A stretch of 64,000 bases of DNA from Spirometra erinaceieuropaei (taxonomy: Eukaryota > Platyhelminthes > Cestoda > Diphyllobothriidea > Diphyllobothriidae), in NCBI GenBank assembly GCA_902702965.1, contig CACRXP010000228.1, positions 404,910 to 468,909 of the forward strand. The letters run 5' to 3'. The position numbers and the translations under genes are program-made. Shown here one piece after another: positions 36,959-48,739 of the stretch; position 1 is the first letter of the stretch; the number at the start of each line of letters is the position of its first letter. The notes beneath the pieces are model-generated. The model saw nothing but the letters and a program-made list of their open reading frames with translations. It made no database searches and was not told the DNA's origin.

Positions 36959-37656
36959 AATATATGAAATCACACTAATTATTAAACGATATTTAGATGC
37001 AAAGTTCACTGAAACACTATTATTTGAAGTTGTTTGATTTCCACCGCCACATTTACTACGTTTTTGGTATGAAAATGCATTCTATACATCTAAGAACAAA
37101 GTGAACTAGATTAGAGCCATTTTTGACGTTTTCGAGTTATTGCGCTTTTCAAACTAAATCGGCATTTCTAAACAACGCAACAGTGCCTTTAATATTTCTT
37201 TTATGCTCTAAGTTCTTTTAAACTTGTACTTAATTAACATAGACATTGGACTCATAAAATCGTGTCGGTTTCCGAGTGATTGACAATCATTCGATGTGGA
37301 TAAGCGAACAAAATGCGCAACGATAAAGACGTTCAGAAATTCTCTCATCAGTTTCCGTTATCAGATTTCATGAGATAGGTCACGTATTGTACACGGATAA
37401 CAAAGAGTATAGTTGTTTCTGACTATCTACTTTAACGATGACATAGAGGACTGCGTGCTGAACTTCGGCGCTTAAGTGTTTGCGGACCCAGTGGCCGATT
37501 TGACGGTCCACGTGCAACACATGCCTGTAGGTTGCCGCCCTCACCACGTGGTTGGCCACCGCTCAGAAGGAGTTTCGGGTCGATAGTCGGGATTTGGACA
37601 GGACGGATCAATAATTACTGAGTTTGAAAGTAGCCAGACTGTCAGTTCTGTTGAGG

Positions 37657-40000
37657 ATGCCTACTTCGCCGTATCTCCTCCTGAGCTTCTTAGCTGCACG
37701 ACTCGAGTTCCTGTATTACCTTCTACTTCGTACGTATGATGTAGAACGTAGGCGGTATCAAGCCATCACAGCAGAGTTTGTAGAACAATACGGTAAGTCC
37801 TGTGACATTATTATTATTATTGTTTTCAGTCCAACCCGCGGTTGGACTTTATTTAATATTTCTTTCGGGCCTTCGCTATCAGCGTGAGGACCATACTAGA
37901 ATTTGTCAATTTTTGTAAAGTTCTAGAATTATTAGTTTGCTTTCATTAGACGCCAGATAGATGAGATTGCTTAATTCTCAGCAGTAGCTTTCACTCTGCA
38001 GAATGCTTTTAAAAGACATGCAAGATGTGTAGAAATATGCAGCTTCACTCTCATAAGCCTTCGATAGCCTACCCTTTTTACGGATACTTTCTAGAATCTG
38101 CTCACTGTTGCGGTTCAATATGCTTACTGAATATTTAGCCTACGATAACATTCACTTGCCTAGTGAGTCCCTGTCAGGGTAGCTTCCGAACTAATCGGTG
38201 ACTTCATCAGGGATCATGAGTGAGCCACTCCGTCCCGTTGTATTCCCTTTATTTTACTGAGTTGACAGAAGAGATATTGCCGTAAGAACATTTTTCCTAG
38301 ACCTCCATCCCCAAGTATCTCAGACATGCAACCCTCATACAGCTAGGTAGTTCATAAAAGTTAATCTTCTGTGTGCTAGTGGAGGGGGGGGGGTGAGCGA
38401 ATCTATTTGTGAAGGATTTAGGCGATGACTAGGGAGCCTTCCAACTGACGTTCACCGCTGGTCAGATATGGGATTTGTCGGGATCCATTCGCCATCTTAT
38501 GTACCGTGTGGTTTCTATGATTGAAGGTTGCACGCTTCCACACAGTGACAGTGAATAATGACCAAATTTCTAAAGAGCATTTACACCTTGCAATTATTTG
38601 TTGGTTCTGTGGTTATAGTTTGGCAATGTGCATTCACTTGTCTTTCAGGTAGTTCACTTACGGTATTATCACAAGCTTGCGATGGTGGCGATGAGGACTC
38701 AGTACAGAGCTCTCTCCACGCCGTCTCGCATCCCGATCAGGGATCCCCATCTCCCCGACCTCGTCGCCAACTCTGGCACCAGCCCCAGACCCCTTCTTCC
38801 GATTCCTCCAACTACCGTCCGTCAATCATTCCTCCACCCGCCTCCCTTGCTTCCAGCTCAGCAACATGCCAACAACCAGCGTCCAGGATATCTGCCGAGC
38901 ATTCTTTACCAGTACCAACACCCCGTCATACGGACTCCTTTGTCAGAATGACATTCGGTCCTCCTTTTGATATGAAGAAGCTAGTCGTGCAGGAAGAAGT
39001 CAACATGCACAACGTCCGATCGGAACTGGCGATTCCAGACGAGGAGATGTCCACCGAGGTGGACATCGCTCTCCTCACGAGTCTAGACAGTGAGGCAGTG
39101 TCGACACTGAGTTCTTCCGACTGGGTGTCGGAACATTCGGTATCCACACCGGCAGAAATGCGCGTGCATGCGCCACTGCCGGTGTGGCGTTCGGACAAGC
39201 TCATGGAGTCGAGGTAATTGCCCTTTGTGGGTTTGCTCCAATGTGCACTGTCGAATTCCTTAATGATTGTTGCTATTAGGATCGAGAACAGCTGGAGCTA
39301 CTGGATACGGTTGCAATATTCTTCAACTCTGTTCTCTTTCTATTGTAGTGAAGTGGGCAGGCTGCCGCTTGTCAGGAAGCGGCGTGCCTTCCTGACCGTG
39401 CAGGCAGCAGGTGACATGTGTGAGGCAGTCACACTGGAAAATTGCCTCATCTACGCAGCCCACAGAGCCTGGCCAAGACGCCTTGTCAAAAGGAAGTCAA
39501 GTAAGCAGCCTCCTCCATATAAACAGATTTGGTTCAACGCATCGTACATGAGGATCATGGAGACATGACTAGGTTGCCTATGATTTTCAATTGCCAGCAC
39601 AGTGTTTGTGCAGTACACTGACCACTTCAGACCACTGCATAGGCTTACCCTTCTGGACTGTTTGTCTTTGCAGATGTGAAGTGGCCTGCCATCAGCGTCA
39701 CCAGATCGTTCGAAACAGCAGTGAGCATTCTTTGCATGGGAGGAGATGACGTGGTGGAGGAAGTATCCGTGAGCTCCCAACGCGTAAGCTACTTACTTTG
39801 ACCTTTTGAATTGCAGGTGTCTGGATTTGTTGGACTGGGTGTGCAAATCCGTTTTCATTTACCTGACAAATCACACTCCTTTTTTTTAGCGTCGATCTGG
39901 CGTGGGTCGCTTCCTTCGTCGGGTTTTCCGTCGTCTGTGTTGTTGTTTAATATCCGAGGAGAAGGACTTCAACGAAAATCCAGAGACTTGTAGATTTTGA
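37657..40000 (+). CDS. Uncharacterised five-exon gene with Pro/Ser-rich and basic-CCC regions
   Basis: Exons: 37657-37792, 38649-39213, 39349-39500, 39674-39783, 39890-40000; phases 1,2,1,0; each intron begins GT and ends AG with good donors (GTAAGT, GTAATT, GTAAGC, GTAAGC). They join to 1074 bp, 357 residues. The N-terminus is hydrophobic then Arg/Tyr-rich (YYLLLRTYDVERRR). Residues about 46-140 are Pro/Ser-rich and low complexity, followed by an acidic Ser/Thr stretch (TSLDSEAVSTLSSSDW). Exons 3-4 look globular (AFLTVQAAGDMCEAVTLENC; DDVVEEVSV). The C-terminus is very basic with three adjacent Cys (RRVFRRLCCCLISEEKD), a possible palmitoylation and membrane-contact site. No family recognised. 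The first exon may be internal; the start Met is the first in frame before a strong donor. The Pro-rich part of exon 2 is also open in a second frame to 38951, which does not connect onward. Confidence 0.6.
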
Positions 40001-40603
40001 CAGCAACCTACCACACCCAACCTCATCCCGCCTTCCACCGATCCCTATTCTCACCTGTATGCAGTTGAATATGAAGTATACAAGAGTATATTTGGAAGTA
40101 TGAGTCTTTTTGGTTTCTCATTGACAACGGGTGTGGCTAGATGATGCCGCAGTGGCAGCTAGCAGGCAATGTGATTTGGCGTAAATAGTTGGATGGACGA
40201 TATGCAATTGATGAGCACTGGAGTTGCACAGTGGTCCTTTGTAAGTCAGTAGGAGGGCTGGATATGTGGAGTGTTGTGCTACCTCAGAGGCGTCGTGTTT
40301 GATCTCACTCAATCAGAATCCGTGAGCATGAAACCTTGGAATTTGATGCATAACTTGAGATAACTGCTTTGGAACAAATGCCTGTTGGCTGGGTTTGAAT
40401 GTTGATATGATTATTTGTGCCGAAATACATTAGCAACAACAGAATAGCTTAGTTATATTCAAAAACTGCCAACGTCCAGTCAGTACTATAAGACAGTTCG
40501 ACCGTCGTTGCCGAAGATATACACCATGCGCTGAAGTGCGCGGTGAGAACAGGAACGACGACTTGCACCTAAATTAATTTATAATGCTAGTAGACTTTTG
40601 CAG

Positions 40604-40986
40604 AATCTACCGCGCCCTCTTCTCTTCCACCTGGTGCCGATTTCAGGACAGAATCCAAAAGGTCGGTTCTGGCAGATATCGCAGGCTTTTTGGCACAGGA
40701 AATACCTGCACCTAGGCGTACCACCACACTCCCCGGTCCACTGTGCACGCTGAGCAGTATTTCACACAGAATATGTGATGAGGGGACTGTTCGAAGCCCA
40801 CAGATTGGGGGTGCCATAGAAGTCACATTAGGAGTGAGCCATTGCAGCCAGGCTTTCAGTTCACCAGTCCGCCAATCCGCTCACAAATGCAGAGTTGGCA
40901 TGACCGCGAAGTCAGATTATATCCCATTAGTTGGAAAGGTTCCAAGTCACGGCTTTAAGCGTCCCTTGATATCTTCAATCACATGA
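40604..40986 (+). CDS. Possible terminal exon of an unknown gene
   Basis: A TTTTGCAG acceptor at 40596-40603 is followed by an open frame (STAPSSLPPGADF.., ending LISSIT then TGA at 40984-40986) of about 127 codons. It lies 600 bp after the gene ending at 40000 and could be another gene, an alternative 3' exon, or chance. A second frame from the same acceptor stays open for about 50 codons, which weakens the call. No family recognised and no further exon found with certainty. Confidence 0.25.
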
Positions 40987-42129
40987 GATTGTTTATAGTG
41001 AGCAAAGTGCACTGAGATGTCGATCTTACTCTCTGCTCCCATTTCCAGACCCCAGCCACTTTCTGTGCTGGGCGGTCATCATGTCCGGGGGATTTTCGCA
41101 GTGGATGACATGGCAAGTAACCTCACCTACGCGTGCCACATACACGACCTGCCCACCCCCCTCCCAAAATACGAACACTTATTTCACAGAATAATGAGCG
41201 GACAGCATCATCTCGCATGCGTGTGATTGTAAGAGACTTGAATCTGGTAATCCCCCTCAGTGGTTTCTTAAAAGCCTGCCTTCTTGTTTTAGTTAGCTGT
41301 GCTTCATGATGGTTTGCGTGGCGCGATAGCAGTTATGAGTATGTGAATTTTGATCTCCGATAGAGACATGGGCGTTAAATTTGCCCGTTTTAGGTAACTG
41401 GTAAATTGGGGGATTTTTAAAACTAGGGTTTTCAGGCTTGGGTTGCGGTTTGGATTTGGGATTGAGAACATTGTTAGGGTTTCACGACTTGACTTAAGGT
41501 TGGTGATTTCCCATTGAAGGAATAGCCGTGGTTGACGTTAGTTTTACGGCAGAGTATAGACCAATCAAGGGGATTACATACAATCCATTTGCCCTGATCC
41601 CCAACCCAACGTCGTCCATTCCGTACAAACACACACTGGGCTGACTGCGAGATCTGAGTTCCATCGTTAGTTTGCGACCTTTCAGTCCACAGCACATAGA
41701 GAGTCGTGATAGTCTCCCGCTCGGATCACACATGCAGCAGATGAACTACACGGAGAAGGAGCCGAGAAATATACTTCTCACTTACGTGATGGGTGTCAAT
41801 TAGGTGCCTGTCTTGTGTGGTATTGGGTACGGTCACGTGTGTTGTAGGTGCTGGTCAGGAGAGATGTTGTGTGTGCGTGTTTGTGTAAGTGTCCAATGTT
41901 GCGATCACCAACGCATATTTCCAAATCTGACGTCATGGTAGAGGGTTTGGTTTGGGCAAACTTCACTGATGAAGAAATGCTTTCACATGGCTCTGCCAGC
42001 ACTCCCTTCGGTCAAGTTGTTTTGTGTCCGCCGTTGATGTGCCTAGACCCCAGAGCTCTGCCACAGTGTGCTACGGCAATCGGACAAAGGACAGCGTTAA
42101 TTGGCTTCGAGCACTGGTGAGGCTAGTGA

Positions 42130-42680
42130 AATCATGTCAAGGTGGCGGAAAGCAAGGCGGTGCGGACTGCCACATGCGGTGTAGCCGGCGGTGTTCTACC
42201 GCAGGTATTTCGTGCACACGCATGTGTCCACACAGACCCCTGTGGTGATAGAATTCGTGTGTGCAGTGTGGGCAACGGAGGCGGATGCGGTGAGCATATG
42301 TTGGTGCTCCAGGCACTGGTTCGCCAGTCCATGTGCGATTGATTCGCAAGTGACCAAACACTCCGATGCGTGATAGGTATGTGCGATGGCAGTAAGGAGA
42401 GGTTGGGACTGAGGCCACATCTTTAGAGATGGGAGCGAAATTGGTGAGGGTGGTTGCTGGCTGCCGGTGGGAGCGTTTCGGTTGATAGCAGAGCTGGTAG
42501 AAGTGCTTGTCGCCGCGACGGCTCCGGCAGAGATGATGGAGTTGGCGATGATTGACAGGGACGTGGCACGAGGATTCGGAGCAGCGTTGGTGAGTGTAGG
42601 CGCGTTCGTGGACGTCATGGGGGTTTAAGCAGGGGCGGACGCGGTGGCAGAAATTGGGGTTGTCAGATGGTTGGTGCAAT
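42130..42680 (-). pseudogene. C2H2 zinc-finger tail of a non-LTR retrotransposon
   Basis: The minus strand from 42679 encodes RTYLSRIGVFGHLRINRT (a finger that lost its Cys pair), TGEPVPGAPTYAHRIRL, then an intact C2H2 finger CPHC-x12-HMRVH at 42211-42273. This finger pair with the GEPVPGAPT linker is, from recall, the C-terminal signature of abundant endonuclease-RT elements in diphyllobothriid tapeworms. The preceding part is Ser/Thr/Pro-rich. The reading frame is shifted around the fingers. The endonuclease relic of possibly the same element lies at 43.67-43.96 kb on the same strand; most of the RT is gone. Confidence 0.6.
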
Positions 42681-43669
42681 GGATTTGGATCCGCGAGCGG
42701 AACATTCGCTGACGTCGTGGGCAGGTTGGGAGGGGGTGGGGGGTTGAAGGTTGATGCGAGGTGTCAGGGTCGCCTGGGACCTGCGAACGTCCCTTTTGAA
42801 TTTGGCAACGGCGAATCTGTTGGCTTCATAAATGGTTGCTCCATTCTCACTGCTCTTATCTACGCCGGTCGATTCGATTCGAGGTCACTCCTAGTCTACG
42901 GGTTTATTTACGGGCGTTTCATGACGTCCTTCCAGGCGTAATGTTAGCGGCGGAGTTGGCTTACTTGCCGGGGAGCACCCAAAGCGATATCGTCTCGGGT
43001 GACTTGTTTTGTTAGTGGAGCGTTGTCCCTCCTCGCGGGATGCCGCTCCACTGTAGTCGCAGATTCCTGAGCATGATGTGTATGTTAAGGATATCATTCC
43101 GTTCCAGAATTTATCCGTCCGGGATCCTGTCCTTCCCCCTCAAATTTATTGTCCGGTGGTGACAACTGAGGTGAAAGTGATTGACTATCTGCTCCTAATT
43201 CGCATATTCTGTCCTAGTCCCCTTGATTGTACAGAAAAGTAATCAAGATAACCGCTTTGTACATCTTCAGTTGGATATTGACTTGGAGACCATGGCGTAG
43301 CTATACGGAGTTCTGCAGCCAACCGAAGACTTGGCTGGCTTCCAAGATCCTGTGGGCCATTGCAGATAAATCCACCAAAACGATATTTAACTTACCTAAT
43401 GATCACTTACCTTGTGACCTACGAGGCTACAGTCAGAGCCATATATTGGAGAGGAAGAGTCAGGGAGCCATTTAGCCGTCGTCTTCGCAGGTCGCCTTTG
43501 TTACCAGCACGTCCTGTCGATCTCGTCTCTGTATAAGAACTTAGTTCAGTCGTTGCCGGCGCCGCGATCAACGGTACATTTAGTCTGCCTTCTCACGCGT
43601 CGAAAGGCTGAGAAATATGTTGATGAGGAAGAGAGGGTACACTGCACAGGCTAACAGAAGGAGAGGTCA

Positions 43670-43965
43670 TTGTTAGTGAAGACTCCAAGTTCAGAGGCAC
43701 CCAGCACGTCATTCCAGGCAACAAAATCTGTAATGACATTGGTATTAAAGTCATCAAGTGTGACCAGCTTGCCTGCCTTCATCGCGGTCGCCAGGTCGGT
43801 GTGCAGCTCTTTGAGGAGCTGGTTTCTCACGTTGCCACAGCTGGTTATTAGGGGCGGGCGTAGATGCTGATGATGATGTCAAATTTTCCTCCCCGTAGAT
43901 GCATACACAGGGTTGTCGGGATGGGATAGTCGACAAGACACAGATTCTCAAATCAGAAATCAGGG
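43670..43965 (-). pseudogene. Apurinic-like endonuclease relic of a non-LTR element
   Basis: On the minus strand, LRGGKFDIIISIYARP (near 43870-43920) fits the strand before the catalytic Asn/Tyr region of EEP endonucleases. After a frameshift come LLKELHTDLATAMKAGKL and VTLDDFNTNVITD, equal to the usual GDFNARVGTD block (Gly replaced by Asp, Ala-Arg lost). Two adjacent stops and shifts mark it as dead. Strand and order place it upstream of the zinc-finger tail at 42.1-42.7 kb. Confidence 0.55.
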
Positions 43966-44769
43966 AAGACGGATTGGGTTGGGAACCTTTTGCTGCTGAG
44001 GACATGCATACATAAAGGCTCTGCAAGCGGTCGCCGAGAGCGATCTCTCCAAGATGGTTGTGTCGTGCCCGCTGTTGAGGTACCTAAAGTTCATCGCGTG
44101 TGTGCGCCTGTCGCTTTGCCTCAGTGTCCGCCAGCCAATCAGAGGAAGGGGAACCAATCATTGGCATCGAGAGGCTAGCGACGGGACCGCGCGTCCCAGC
44201 AGCCGATCGACAGGGAGGGTGAGGCAGACAGGATGGCAGTATGACAAAGCGGAGGGGAGCAAGGAGGTGCCGACTGCCACAGGATTATCAGAGACACTAA
44301 AGCTGTTATGCAGTCGTCCCAGTTTGTCACTCTGAGTGGAGAAGACGTTGTCGGCGTCGCGTTGTCCTATCTTTGTAGCCTGCGCCAGTCTCATCTAGTT
44401 GGTCTTGTTCAGAGTACCCTGTCTCGGGGAGGGTAGTGATGCCTACTTTATAGCTCACTGGGCCTTCCGCGACTAACCTCATCCTGTTTTACGGTCCGCG
44501 CATTGTCTAGAAGAAGACGAACATTGCAGGCTGCCAGAATGGATAGAGTCGACCGTGGGTAATATGGAGGAATGAGGACGAGGGTTGTTGTTTGCTTGTT
44601 CGCTTGTTTTGACCTTGATTTTTCCCTTCACGAGGCCTGGTATAGTTGGAGATGGTGCAACTTCGCAGTATTTAGTCAGGTCACATTGGCTAGCACTTTC
44701 CCTCGCGAATAAATAATCAAAGCTATCCATCAATGAGGCTGCTTGGATATTTCAAACGAAAAAAGCAAA

Positions 44770-46690
44770 GAGGCGAGTTCCAGAAAGCAGTTCATGAGAA
44801 GAAATGGTGATGGCTGGGAAAAGGGGTTCGATGGGAGCGTTTGACAGGACAAAGACGAAGATTAGCGGACAAAACGTGCTCTCACATTTCTGAGGCGAAT
44901 AAAGAAATAATGGTCCAGACGGATGCATCTAATTATCTGCTAAATGGCGTTCTTCTTCAGAAGGTCTCAGACGGAATTATCCTGACCTTAATGGATATTG
45001 TGTGATCACCCACGAGGGCAGAACGAAACTGCCGTTGAATCGAGAAGGAGGCGCTGGCGACAATATTTGCAGTACAGAAAGCCCACAAGTTCATTTACGG
45101 TAGAAGTTTCGTTCTTCACATGGTCCATCGAACACAAATCGTGGCGTATCACAGTACGCGGCCGAGAGGATAGGACGCATGAGCGCTATGCTCATTCAGA
45201 ATTTTGGAGCTTCGGACGCTCCATCGTGACTGATCGTGGGTAAAGGGAAACGGGAATACGTGGTGATCGTAAGCATTGTGAAACAAGGCGACGGCGAGTT
45301 TAAAGACGTTATCGGACAGGTGCTCCTCACAGTTGAACATGTCAGGGCAACCAGCACAACAGAGCCACTATTACGTCAGGTAAAGGAGTTTATTCCGAAT
45401 GGTTGGCCAAAAGAATATGAGGTACACCCAGCTATAAGAGATGTCAGGAACCGGAAGGAGCATTTGCATATCGCCAAAGAATGTATAATATATGAAAGTA
45501 AAGTGGTTATCCCGACTGGACATCAGCAACTGTTTTTACGTGGACTGCGACCAACGTATGACGCGCATGAAACAACTAGCTCGACGGTACATATATTAGC
45601 CAGAAATTGAAGGTGATGGAGAATCTTTCGTTCAAGGTTGCGGTCCTCGTCGACGCGAGGCTAAAAACCCACGAAACGTAACACCCGTCCCATGACCAGA
45701 GGTGACGAGACCATGGGGTGGCGTCCATACAGACTTATCTGGATCCTTCTTTAACCGAATGTTTCTCGTAGTTGTTGACACATGGTCAAAATGACTGGAA
45801 GTTTTCGACATCATTACATCCAATGTCGAAATTAATAAAAAGGAGACAGAAGGACTTATTGCAAGGTATGTCATCCCCACAGAGATTGTGGCAGAAAACG
45901 GCACGCAGTTTACGTCATCACTTTTTCAACAGTTGTGGCAGAAATGGAGAACATGGCATGTGATATGCCCGGCATTTAACCCGATCTGAACGGCCAAGCA
46001 GAAGGTCTTGTTGATGGCTTCAAGAGAGCAATGAAAAAAGTAGGACCGGCGATCGTTGAAATGGACCACCTCGAAACGTCCCTTTTGGTCTACAGAACAA
46101 CTCCGAAAAGTGGTCCAGGCGGCCAAACCCCAGCCTAGGGTTTTTCGGATCGACAATCGAATGCTTAAAAGCTGATGTCCGAGTATCGAAAACGCTAAAA
46201 GACTGCTTCCAGAAGAGAAAGGCGTTTGCCTGAAATAAAAAACGCGGCGACCAACCACGGGTACAGGGCTCTGCCAGAATGTAGAGAAGCGTTGTCTTCG
46301 AAGTGGAGACACAAATGGGAAAATTAAACGGCATGCGGACCAGCTGAGACACAGGCTCACCACAAATGGCCGAATAGACCTTTGAGGCCCTGACTCCCAA
46401 TGTAGACATAAAGCCGACGCCATCTCCCGTCCACAAGTGTTACAGGAAAATTTAACCCCCAAACCACTCATCTTGAACCCGAAGAAGAAGAGGTACGAGA
46501 TCCAAATTACAAAAGCGCGAGGTGTTATGGAGAGCGCAAGCAGAGTAAATTCTCGACCTAGGGCGAAGGGAAGACTTGACCACGCACGGAACAGCAGTCC
46601 AGGTCGGCAGCGAGATACGCGCTTAGCACTACACTGTGGACCAGAGTGTGCAACCGTACCGAGTGTTATGCTCTAGCCGTAACGCTAAGC
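44770..46690 (+). mobile_element. Second Ty3/Gypsy-type relic, RNase H to integrase
   Basis: Begins with an RNase H fragment (QTDASNYLLNGVLLQ near 44917-44961), then the integrase zinc region (45375-45620), VHTDLSGSFF near 45728 and AENGTQFTSSLFQQLW near 45895-45940. Order RNase H then integrase fits Ty3/Gypsy. It is parallel to the copy at 35 kb in sequence and in what follows it, but extends further 5'. Broken by stops. Confidence 0.65.
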
Positions 46691-46828
46691 TGGTGGCCCG
46701 GTCAACAATATTCCACAATCGAATCCCCAAAAGAGAACTCAGCAGCACGGAAGGAGAATAAGAGTCGATTGTTGAGATTCTTGCAGAAAAATCTGACGAT
46801 AACGGGTATATACAGAAGTAGGCAGAAA

Positions 46829-47016
46829 GGTATTTCCGACAAAAACAAGGGAGACTGGAATGGTCATTTCTGGCTTATTAGCCGTCGTCAGCCAGTTATA
46901 CCCAACCCCGAAGTGTACAACACCCGAGGCTCGAACTGGTGACCTGTTAGTTAGAGGTTCACGCCTATAACCACTGGGCCACGCACCCGTTGTCCTGTCG
47001 GTTTTGTTTGGGAATA
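46829..47016 (-). repeat. tRNA-derived SINE, copy 4
   Basis: Minus-strand copy (CCAGTTCGAGCCTCGGGTG). It lies after the Gypsy relic ending near 46690 and is head to head with copy 5 across an inverted companion repeat. Confidence 0.6.
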
Positions 47017-47170
47017 TACAATGCTAGGGAGCGCTCACTGATTGTTCTTACGGAACTCATTCGTTCCGTTCTGCCTTACGGGCTTTCTCTCGAGCCCAAC
47101 CAGCAGCTGTACAGCGGCGCATGATATAGGCAGTATGGTATTACCGACAACGACAACGCCCCCTGCCAGT

Positions 47171-47366
47171 GTATATTCCCGATCGAAACCGACAGGGCAA
47201 TGTGATCGTGACCCAGTGGTTAGAGGCGTGGACTTCTAACTAACAGGTCGCCTGTCCGAGCCTCGGCTGTTCCACACTTCAGGGTTGGGTACGACTGTCT
47301 GAGGACGGCTAATAAGCCAGAAATGGCCATGCCAGTCTCCCTTGACTTTTTCGGTAATACCATTCT
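47171..47366 (+). repeat. tRNA-derived SINE, copy 5
   Basis: Plus-strand copy (ATTCCCGATCGAAACCGAC head, GACGGCTAATAAGCC body). With copy 4 it makes an inverted pair like the one at 33.8-34.3 kb. Confidence 0.6.
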
Positions 47367-48739
47367 GCCTATGATAGTTAATATTACAAACTCACCTGTG
47401 TATCCCTTTTTAATCTGGAAAGCATTTCAGAAGTTCAGCTAACATCTAATGAGATAAGTCAGCTACCGTATGCACCGTTAATACGTTAAACGGCTGTCTA
47501 TTTGAGCCCAAGTATGCTGTGGAGAAATCAGTGCGAAGTCAAGTGTCGTCAAAAGCGTGTGTATGTGTCAGTAATGGTGTATAATAAGTTAGAGGTGCCG
47601 AATACTGTCATAAATAGACGTTGCTAAATCCTGTACAGCTGTAGGTGAAACAGTTTGGCATTACCAGCGTAAAGCGACAAGACGATGTCCGTCGGAAAGC
47701 AGATATGCACTGTTTTTGCCCTGAATGCAAAATGCTGTGCTAGTCCTGCCTGCTCTTAAAACACACTGCTGGCGTGAACATAACGATACCGGCGGGTAAA
47801 GCAACCTTACTACCGCTTGAAGAAGAACTTCCGTATGTCTAGCCTATCCCCATACACACACAGTTTAAAAGGATGTTCTTACAGATGCGTCGTAGTTGCC
47901 AACTCGATAAAGTTACCGGGAACAAGGCAACAGTCCTGACTGCGCATGGCTACTTTGCCAGTGTAATTTGGCTGGGCATCATCCAGGCCCGGTGTCTTTG
48001 ACGCATTTAGCGCCAATAGCTCTTTACGAGCAGTAGTTCAGGCAATAGATAAGTTCCATTGCTTAATCAACCTCTACGTCACAGTCGGGAGGCCTTGATT
48101 CGGTTTTCCACTCTAAGACTGACGTAAGGACTGCGAAGGGTGTGCTGCCCTTGTTTCGTCCGCACTGATTTCTGCATTCTCACTAGTCGCACTGTTTCGC
48201 GTGCTACTTCGCACGCAAGGGTTGAACATCTTTGAGTTTCTCCGCAGCATGCCATAATAGTCCTATTTCCAAATGACGTAGCACTTTGAGGATGAGTAAC
48301 CTAGTCAGGTTGTATGCACATATGGACCGGTGGCAGCCTCGGAAAGGCATGCGCCATATCGCCTAACTATTTTCAATCCTCGGCTATGTTGTTGTTTACT
48401 GTTTACGGCGGTCTTCATTCGATAGAAATTACAAACTTGAATATTTCTTTGAACTGTGCAGGACATTTCGGGCACCGAGAAGCCAGATATCTCAAAAGCT
48501 GTTCGAAAGTTGTTTTGCTTGCATGTCATCTAGGCGCCAATAAGCGTTGGACATTCGTTCCGGTGATCGACAGAATTTCCATCGATTTTTGAACGAATAT
48601 ATGTATTAATTCTGTCGAAATGACCAAGAGTATCAATAGTTTATAATGCGTTTAGGTCATAACTAGCAGCCGTTTCTGATAACACTCAGTAAAAAACGCA
48701 TTGGCCGATTTGGTCCAAGCTGTTTATAACCCTTTAATA

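Noticed and set aside
39811..39993. 60-codon plus-strand frame as the last exon of the 37.7-40.0 kb gene
   Set aside because: It needs an extra mini-exon or readthrough; direct splicing from 39783 to 39890 in phase 0 gives a more protein-like end.
42137..42342. Plus-strand frames over the zinc-finger relic
   Set aside because: They are antisense shadows of the minus-strand finger coding sequence.
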